Of a DNA stretch of 64,000 nt, positions 58,800-64,000 are shown in pieces (position 1 is the stretch's first letter; every line of letters begins with the position of its first letter). This DNA is from Modestobacter lapidis. GTDB lineage: Bacteria; Actinomycetota; Actinomycetes; Mycobacteriales; Geodermatophilaceae. Position numbers and translations under genes: made by a program. The notes beneath the pieces were generated by a model, which had not been told where the DNA came from, did not search any database, and worked only from the letters and a program-made list of their open reading frames with translations. The stretch spans positions 62,001 to 126,000 of the forward strand of contig JABAKE010000005.1 of NCBI GenBank assembly GCA_019779905.1. The letters run 5' to 3'.

Positions 58800-59726
58800 T
58801 CAGCCCAGGACGTCCGCCGGCCAGCCCAGCACCGCGCCCAGCCGCCGCACCGAGTTCTCCAGCCCGTACCCGGCGGCCAGCCCGGCCAGCACGTCCGGGT
58901 CGGCAGGACGCGCTGGCAGCACGCCGTCCACCGGGGGCAGGTCGATGTCGGTGACCACGGCGACGACCCGTGGCGCGGCCGCCAGGTAGTCGGTGGCGGC
59001 GTGCAGCTTCTTCAGCACCGCGGCGGTCAGCGGGGCCTTCGGCACGACGGCACGGGCCGCCGCCTCCTGGATGCCGGCCAGCGAACCGAACGCGTTGATC
59101 AGTGCGGCGGCGGTCTTCGCGCCGACCCCGGCGACGCCGGGCAGGCCGTCGCTGGGGTCGCCGCGCAGCACGGCGAAGTCGGCGTAGGACCGGCCGGGGA
59201 TGCCGTACCTGGCGGCCACGCTCGCCTCGTCGACGTAGTCGAGGTCGGTGATGCCGCGCGCGGTGTAGAGGATCCGTACGCCGCGGGCGTCGTCCACCAG
59301 CTGGAACAGGTCCCGGTCGCCGGTCACGACGTCGACCGCACCGCGGGCGCGGGTGGCCAGCGTCCCGATCACGTCGTCCGCCTCGTAGCCCGGTGCGCCG
59401 ACCCTGGCCAGGCCCGCCGCGGCCAGCACCTCGACCAGCACCGGCACCTGGGGCCCCAGCTCGTCGGGCACCTCCTCGCCGCCTTCGGGAGCCACCCGGT
59501 GCGCCTTGTAGGACGGCAGCGCCGCGACCCGGAAGGCCGGCCGCCAGTCGTCGTCCCAGCAGGCGACCAGCCGCTCCGGCCGGTGCGCGGCGACGAGGCG
59601 GGCGGTCATGTCCAGGAAGCCGCGGACGGCGTTGACCGGCCGGCCATCGGGGGAGGTGACGCTGGTGGGCACCCCGTAGAAGGCGCGGAAGTACAGGCTC
59701 GCCGCGTCCAGCAGCATGGTCGTCAC
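58800..59726 (-). CDS. 5'-3' exonuclease, flap-nuclease type
   Basis: A 308-residue stand-alone homologue of the DNA polymerase I 5'-nuclease domain. Metal-binding acidic sites are visible in LLDAASLYFRAF, ACWDDDW, PGYEADDVIGTLA and VTGDRDLFQLV. The helix-three-turn-helix is GDPSDGLPGVAGVGAKTAAAL. It should process flaps or gapped DNA in replication and repair. The GTG at 59726 was taken as start because TACCGT ends seven bases before it and the preceding frame runs antisense to the peptidase gene. Relatives are found beside DUF4333 genes. Confidence 0.92.
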   Translation of the reverse strand: MTTMLLDAASLYFRAFYGVPTSVTSPDGRPVNAVRGFLDMTARLVAAHRPERLVACWDDDWRPAFRVAALPSYKAHRVAPEGGEEVPDELGPQVPVLVEVLAAAGLARVGAPGYEADDVIGTLATRARGAVDVVTGDRDLFQLVDDARGVRILYTARGITDLDYVDEASVAARYGIPGRSYADFAVLRGDPSDGLPGVAGVGAKTAAALINAFGSLAGIQEAAARAVVPKAPLTAAVLKKLHAATDYLAAAPRVVAVVTDIDLPPVDGVLPARPADPDVLAGLAAGYGLENSVRRLGAVLGWPADVLG

Positions 59727-59733
59727 GACCGCG

Positions 59734-59739
59734 ACGGTA
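59734..59739 (-). promoter_or_regulatory. Leaderless -10 hexamer for the exonuclease
   Basis: TACCGT on the minus strand, seven bases before the GTG. It lies 41 bases from the divergent TAGTCT of the peptidase gene, so their -35 regions must overlap. Confidence 0.45.
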
Positions 59740-59780
59740 ACGGCCCGGTGGCGGCGGTCGGAGCTGTCGTCCCCGCTGGC

Positions 59781-59786
59781 TAGTCT
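59781..59786 (+). promoter_or_regulatory. Leaderless -10 hexamer for the M24 peptidase
   Basis: TAGTCT, six bases, then the GTG at 59793. Confidence 0.5.
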
Positions 59787-59792
59787 GCCGAG

Positions 59793-60944
59793 GTGGTCGC
59801 TGCTGCCCCAACCCCGTCCTCCCTCCTGGTGTCCGTCGACCGGGTGCACGCCGCCCGGGCGGTCGCCGGTGAGCTCGGCGTCGACCTGCTGGTCGTGACG
59901 CCCGGGTCCGACCTGCGCTACCTCTGCGGGTACTCCGCCCACGCGATGGAGCGGCTCACCGCGCTGGCCGTTCCACGCCGCGGCGAGCCGTTCCTGGTGG
60001 TCCCGCGGCTGGAGGCGCCGATGGTCGAGGCCTCCCCGGCGGGCGGCCTGGGTCTGGAGGTGTTGGCCTGGGACGAGACCGACGACCCGTTCGCCCGCCT
60101 CGCCGAGGCGGCCGTTGCCCGGCTGGGCACCCCTCCCGCCCGCGTGGCGGTGGGCGCCCGCACCTGGGCCGAGCACGCGCTGGGCGTGCAGCGTGCCATC
60201 CCCGGTGCGGCGCTGGAGCTGGCGAGCCCGGTCATCGACCGGCTGCGGATGGTCAAGACACCGGCCGAGATCGAGGAGCTCGCGCTGGCCGGTGCGGCGA
60301 TCGACCGGGTGCACGCGGCGATGGGGGAGTGGCTGCGGGTGGGGCGCACCGAGACCGAGGTCGGCGCCGACATCGCGGCGGCGATCCTGGCCGAGGGGCA
60401 CGTGGGCGTCGACTTCACCATCGTCGGCTCCGGGCCCAACGGCGCCAGCCCGCACCACGAGCTGTCCGACCGGGTGGTGCAGGCCGGCGACCTCGTCGTC
60501 GTCGACATCGGCGGCGAGACCGCCACCGGTTACCGCTCCGACTGCACCCGCACCTACGTCGTGGGCGGCGCGGCCGGCCCGCAGGTCACCGAGTGGTACG
60601 CCGTGCTCCAGGGCGCCCAGGGGGCGGCCACGGCCGCGGTGCGGCCGGGGGTGACCTGCGAGCAGGTCGACGCCGTCGCCCGCGACGTCATCACCGCGGC
60701 GGGCTGGGGGGAGCACTTCATCCACCGCACCGGGCACGGCATCGGCCTGGACACCCACGAGGCGCCCTACGTCGTCGCCGGCAACGACCTGCCGCTCGAG
60801 CCGGGCATGGCCTTCTCCGTCGAGCCAGGCATCTACCTGGCCGGTCGCTGCGGCGCCCGGATCGAGGACATCGTGGTCTGCACCGACGACGGCGTCCGCG
60901 TCCTCAACGAGGGTCCCCGTGGGCTCGTCGAACTCCCCGGCTGA
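59793..60944 (+). CDS. M24-family aminopeptidase (Xaa-Pro type)
   Basis: A 383-residue metallopeptidase. The N-terminal creatinase-like domain (DRVHAARAVAGELGVDLLVV, in one stretch; GSDLRYLCGYSA) leads into the pita-bread catalytic domain. Metal ligands are D in VVVDIGGETATGYRSD, D in CTRTYV region, H in TGHGIGLDTHEAPY, E in FSVEPGIYL and E in ARIEDIVV. It would release N-terminal residues before proline or act as a prolidase. The GTG follows TAGTCT. The Lrp-type gene starts inside its 3' end. Confidence 0.92.
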   Translation: MVAAAPTPSSLLVSVDRVHAARAVAGELGVDLLVVTPGSDLRYLCGYSAHAMERLTALAVPRRGEPFLVVPRLEAPMVEASPAGGLGLEVLAWDETDDPFARLAEAAVARLGTPPARVAVGARTWAEHALGVQRAIPGAALELASPVIDRLRMVKTPAEIEELALAGAAIDRVHAAMGEWLRVGRTETEVGADIAAAILAEGHVGVDFTIVGSGPNGASPHHELSDRVVQAGDLVVVDIGGETATGYRSDCTRTYVVGGAAGPQVTEWYAVLQGAQGAATAAVRPGVTCEQVDAVARDVITAAGWGEHFIHRTGHGIGLDTHEAPYVVAGNDLPLEPGMAFSVEPGIYLAGRCGARIEDIVVCTDDGVRVLNEGPRGLVELPG

Positions 60945-61410
60945 GCCGGCGGGCGGGGGTACGCCGCCATCGGCGCCCGACGTCGACCGGACACTGCTGA
61001 GCGCACTGGCCCGGGACGGTCGGGCCAGCTACACCGACCTCGCCGAGCGGGTCGGCCTGTCGGTGTCGGCGGTGCACCAGCGGGTCCGCCGGCTGGAGCA
61101 ACGCGGCCTGATCACCGGGTACTCGGCCAAGGTCGATGCCAGGGCCGTCGGCCTGCCGCTGACCGCCTTCGTGTCGATCACGCCGATCGACGTCTCCCAG
61201 GCCGACGACGCCCCCGCCCGGCTCGCCCACCTGCCGGCCATCGAGGCCTGTCACTCGGTGGCCGGCGTCGAGAGCTACGTGCTCAAGGTCCGGGTGGCCT
61301 CACCCGACGCGCTGGAGGCGCTGCTGGGCGAGATCCGCCGGGTCGCCGACGTGACCACCCGCACGACCGTGGTGCTGTCCACGTTCTACGAGGACCGCCC
61401 GCCGGTCTGA
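60919..61410 (+). CDS. Lrp/AsnC-family regulator
   Basis: A 163-residue DNA-binding protein. The HTH reads SALARDGRASYTDLAERVGL followed by VSAVHQRVRRLEQRGLITGY. The C-terminal RAM ligand-binding domain shows LTAFVSITPI and VAGVESYVLKVRVAS. Members sense amino acids and regulate amino acid metabolism. The GTG start lies 26 bases inside the M24 peptidase gene, which implies coupling; the first 20 residues are disordered. Regulation of the peptidase is plausible but unproven. Confidence 0.9.
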   Translation: MGSSNSPAEPAGGGTPPSAPDVDRTLLSALARDGRASYTDLAERVGLSVSAVHQRVRRLEQRGLITGYSAKVDARAVGLPLTAFVSITPIDVSQADDAPARLAHLPAIEACHSVAGVESYVLKVRVASPDALEALLGEIRRVADVTTRTTVVLSTFYEDRPPV

Positions 61411-61418
61411 GGAAGGTG

Positions 61419-61523
61419 GAAGGACCCCGCTGCCTCCCACGCTTCGCAGGCTCAGCGCGGGCCCCTGCAGCAGGGCCTGACCCCACCACTCGCGAGCTCG
61501 CGGTGGGACCCTGCGAGGGGGCC
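61419..61523. repeat. Tandem palindromic intergenic repeats
   Basis: One full copy (61419-61474, AAGGACCCCGCTGCCTCCCA to GGGCCCCTGCAGCAGGGCC) is followed directly by a shorter one (61475-61523, centre CACTCGCGAGCTCGCGGTG). It begins a few bases after the Lrp stop and fills most of the gap to the radical SAM gene. Confidence 0.7.
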
Positions 61524-61560
61524 ACTGGACTCCTGCTCGAACGTGTGTTCGGATGAGGGC

Positions 61561-62463
61561 ATGCGGTGGGGCGCGCAGCGGCTGGACTTCGAGGAGCCGT
61601 CGACGCTGCCCGGGGTGCCCGATGTCCGCGGGCTGCTGCGCAGCGTGCAGGTGCCCGAGTTCCCCGGCCTGACCCTGCACGAGGTGCGCTGCAAGAGCGC
61701 GCTGAACGCCGTCCCGAAGAGCTCGGCGATGCCGTTCGGCCACACGATCAACACGTTCCGGGGCTGCAGTCATACGTGCGTGTATTGCGTAGGAGGAGAC
61801 ACCAACGTCCTGACGGCGGATGGCCGTCAGGTGTGGATCGCCGACCTGCGCGTCGGCGACCGGATCATCGGCACCGAGAGACGGGGCAGATACCGGTACT
61901 ACGTCGAGACCGAGGTGCTGGCGCACTGGTCAACGGTCAAACCGGCGCACCGTTTGCGGCTGGCCGACGGCACCGCGATCGTGGCCAGCGGCGACCACCG
62001 CTTCCTGACCGGCCGTGGGTGGAAGCACGTGATGGGAACGGGCTCCGGGGCCGGGCAGCGCCCGCACCTGACGCTGCACGACGAGCTGCTGGGGTTCGGC
62101 CGCTCCTCGTCCACGCCGGCGGCCTGCGCCGACTACCGCCGCGGCTACCTGACGGGCATGGTGCGCGGTGATGGTCACCTGGCGACCTACCGGTACGCCC
62201 GGGCCGGCCGGGCGCACGGCGATGTGCACCGGCGATGGAGGACCGGCGCCGGGCGAACGGCCTCGCCACGGTCCGGCTGCGCGGCGGGCTGGTCGAGCAC
62301 CTCCGCTTCATCCACCTGGTCGACCCGGCGATCCGCCGGAAGTGTGGAGTGCAGGGAACCGCCATCAAGTCCTCGGCGGACCTCCGCGTCACTGCGGTCG
62401 AGGACATCGGGACCGAGATGCCCATGTTCGACATCGCCACCGGTACCGGCGACTTCATCGTGA
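61561..62463 (+). pseudogene. Rv2578c-type radical SAM protein, N-terminal part with intein start
   Basis: Residues 1-75 (RWGAQRLDFEEPSTLPG...NTFRGCSHTCVY) are the N-terminal part of a Rv2578c-type radical SAM protein. At Cys76 an intein begins: CVGGDTNVLTADGRQVW is splicing block A, GDHRFLTGRGW block B with the conserved His, and GYLTGMVRGDGH a LAGLIDADG-type endonuclease motif. Near 62235 the reading shifts to another frame, so the last part of this translation (Ser/Arg-rich to 62463) is spurious. The ATG at 61561 is the family start. See the C-terminal part at 62235. The gene is either broken or made as two chains. Confidence 0.8.
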
Positions 62464-62483
62464 ACGGCGTGGTCAGCCACAAC
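61786..62483 (+). other. Intein coding region, frameshifted
   Basis: The intein spans from Cys1 (61786-61788) to Asn (62481-62483), followed by Cys+1 (62484). Its 698 bases are not a multiple of three, so it crosses two frames. The C-terminal blocks F and G are MFDIATGTGDFIV and NGVVSHN. The second LAGLIDADG motif and most of the endonuclease are absent, so it looks like an intein that lost its homing domain by an out-of-frame deletion near 62235. Confidence 0.8.
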
Positions 62484-63425
62484 TGCTTCGCCCGGGGCAC
62501 GCACGAGTGGCTGGAGCTCGACAGCGGCGCCGAATTCGACCAGCAGATCGTGGTCAAGACCAACCTCGTCGAGGTGCTGCGCCGCGAGCTGGGCCGTCCG
62601 TCCTGGAAGCGCGAGCACGTCGCGCCGGGCACCAACACCGACCCGTACCAGCGGGCCGAGGGTAGGTACCGGCTGATGCCCGGGGTCATCGACGCGCTGG
62701 CCCGGTCGGGCACGCGGTTCTCCATCCTCACCAAGGGCACGCTGGCCCGCCGCGATCTGCCCCTGCTGACCGCGGCGGCCCTGGACGTGCCGATCGGCAT
62801 GGGCGTCTCGATGGCCATCGGGGACGACGGCCTGCACGCCGCGCTGGACCCCGGCGCCCCCACCCCCCGCGCCCGGCTGGAGCTGGTCCGCGCCATCACC
62901 GACGCCGGGCTGCCCTGCGGGGTGTTCCTCGCCCCGGTGCTGCCCGGGCTGACCGACCGCCTCGACCACCTGGAGGCGGCGATCGACGCGATCGCCGAGG
63001 CCGGCGCCACCGGGGTCACCGTGCTGGCGCTGCACCTGCGCCCCGGCGCCCGCGAGTGGTTCACCAGCTGGCTGGTCCGCGAGCACCCTGCGCTGGTCAG
63101 CCGGTACCGGGCGCTCTACGGGCGCGACGCGTACGTGCCGGCCGAGCACCGCAGCTGGCTGGCCCGCCGGGTCGCCCCGATCCTGGCCCGGCACGGGCTG
63201 GACCGGCAACGGGGCGGTACCGCCCGGGGCATGACCGGGAGCAGTGCAGCCGGGAGCAGTGCAGCCGGGAGCAGTGCAGCCGGGAACGGCCAGGTCGCGG
63301 CAGGGGCGGCGACCGGGCTGCCCGGGGGCGAATCGGCCGGCCTCCCGCCGGGCAGCCTGCCCGGCATCCGTCCGGCCCCGGCCGGCTCACGAGCCTGCTC
63401 GGCCGAGCAGCTCACCCTCTGCTGA
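62235..63425 (+). pseudogene. Rv2578c-type radical SAM protein, C-terminal part with intein end
   Basis: In the second frame, residues from EDRRRANGLATVRLRGG to NGVVSHN are the C-terminal intein half (about 83 residues). From Cys the host protein resumes: CFARGTHEWLELDSG, then the radical SAM body with GTNTDPYQRAEG and SILTKGTLARRDL. Joining VY and CFARGTH would rebuild the CxxxCxxC cluster site, so the intein sits at its third cysteine. An ATG at 62235 could start this part, though no ribosome site is seen. The end carries three 15-base tandem repeats. Without splicing this protein lacks two of its three cluster cysteines. Confidence 0.8.
63235..63286 (+). repeat. 15-base tandem repeat in the radical SAM gene
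   Basis: CCGGGAGCAGTGCAG occurs three times without change from 63235 to 63279, followed by a partial unit. It encodes Ala/Gly/Ser repeats (GSSAA) in a non-conserved linker near the end of the protein. Copy number is likely variable between strains. Confidence 0.85.
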
Positions 63426-63429
63426 GCGG

Positions 63430-64000
63430 TCAACCCGCCAGCCTGGCCGCGCGGCTGACGCTGCGCAGCGCCCGGGTGGCCCCCCGGGCGGCGACCGGGG
63501 CGGCGCCGCCGGCCAACGCCAGCCGGCGGTAGGAGTCGTAGGAGAGGGCGAGGTACCCGGCGGCCACCGCCTCGGCGGAGCTCCGCCGGCGCTCCGGGGT
63601 GGTGGCCCTGAGGTTCAGCGCCGTCCGGACGGCATGCTTGGCGAAGGTCACCTGCAGCGCCTGCGGGGACAGTTGCCCGCCGACATGGGAGGCAAGTCCG
63701 GGGCCCCGGCGCAACGCGGGCAGCACCCAGGGGCTGGCGGCCAGGGCCGGGAACCTGTTGCGCAGCGACTCCCAGGCATGCCACGCGGTCAGCGCACCGG
63801 GCACCTGCCACTCGCCGTCGTCGGTGCTGACGACCAGCCGGCGGGTGGTGGCCCGGACCTGGTCGCGGCGCAGATCGCGGAACTGGGCGATCGGCGCCGG
63901 CCAGCTCAGCGCGATGGCGCACCAGCACACGGCGCGCAGGTGCTCGGCCTCCCCGCCGCGGACCTGGATCAGCGGCCGCAGGTCGAGCGTCGGCGGATCC
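63430..64000 (-). CDS. Unrecognised protein, 5' end outside window
   Basis: The frame is open from the right edge to a stop at 63430, giving at least 190 residues. Visible segments include IQVRGGEAEHLRAVCWCAIA, FRDLRRDQVRATTRRLVVST and GALTAWHAWESLRNRFPAL; the last 30 residues are Ala/Arg-rich. The pattern faintly recalls the core-binding and strand region of tyrosine recombinases, but the catalytic H-x-x-R box is not seen, so that is not claimed. No membrane segment is visible. It converges on the radical SAM gene four bases away. Confidence 0.6.
   Translation of the reverse strand, partial: DPPTLDLRPLIQVRGGEAEHLRAVCWCAIALSWPAPIAQFRDLRRDQVRATTRRLVVSTDDGEWQVPGALTAWHAWESLRNRFPALAASPWVLPALRRGPGLASHVGGQLSPQALQVTFAKHAVRTALNLRATTPERRRSSAEAVAAGYLALSYDSYRRLALAGGAAPVAARGATRALRSVSRAARLAG

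Noticed and set aside
63430-64000. Integrase for the tRNA-Leu island
   Set aside because: Resemblance to tyrosine recombinases is faint, the catalytic box is not visible and it lies 47 kb from the island.

Overview
This window is very GC-rich actinobacterial DNA. It carries the complete Pup-proteasome locus, the mycothiol ligase mshC with its usual unknown neighbours, PafBC, the actinobacterial tatA-tatC-helY order and DUF3090/DUF3866/DUF5703/DUF7455 proteins. Together with a family of short GC-rich palindromic intergenic repeats this points to a soil or rock actinobacterium, most likely Geodermatophilaceae (Blastococcus, Modestobacter or Geodermatophilus type). The family assignment is inference; no 16S gene is present.

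Region 1, 1-4 kb, minus strand: the 5' part of a UvrA-like ABC excinuclease paralogue, a DUF7455 protein, a RutE-like nitroreductase and a glutaminase fused to a STAS domain. Region 2, about 4-16.8 kb, is an accessory island that looks like a defence island ending at a tRNA-Leu(GAG). It holds a RelBE module, a MazEF-type module, two related orphan proteins each placed directly upstream of one of these modules, a complete four-gene Wadjet (JetABCD) anti-plasmid operon, a decayed relE copy, a GIY-YIG nuclease and an IS630-family element with a broken transposase. Imperfect copies of the tRNA 3' end occur inside the island and look like attachment-site remnants.

Region 3, 16.9-25.8 kb, is mixed housekeeping: an M20 peptidase, an SDR, a quinone oxidoreductase, a stand-alone ribosomal protein S4 diverging from a DUF2470 protein over a good iron box, a GlsB-type membrane protein, a RecD2-like helicase and an aldo/keto reductase. 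Region 4, 25.8-41.5 kb, starts with uppP and the conserved mycothiol neighbourhood (phosphomutase-like protein, DUF3090, SCO1664-like kinase-fold protein, mshC, dGTPase). It continues with a BTAD regulator, a tautomerase, a PAC2 protein, cobalamin-dependent methionine synthase, a HAD phosphatase, a RecB-like nuclease and tRNA m1A58 methyltransferase.

Region 5, 41.6-55.1 kb, is the Pup-proteasome system: ATPase Mpa/ARC, deamidase/depupylase Dop, Pup, an endonuclease-VII-like protein, PrcB, PrcA, ligase PafA, then an SDR, DUF3866, the DNA-damage regulators PafB and PafC, and TatA/TatC. PafA tags proteins with Pup, Mpa feeds them into the PrcBA core and Dop activates and recycles Pup; PafBC is the linked DNA-damage regulator. 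Region 6, 55.2-64 kb: HelY helicase, a DUF4333 membrane protein, a 5'-3' exonuclease, an M24 peptidase, an Lrp regulator, a radical SAM protein interrupted by a frameshifted intein, and the 3' end of an unrecognised gene.

A recurring pattern is a TANNNT hexamer ending 6-8 nt before an ATG or GTG with no Shine-Dalgarno sequence. This suggests that many genes here are transcribed as leaderless mRNAs, and it was used to choose several start codons.
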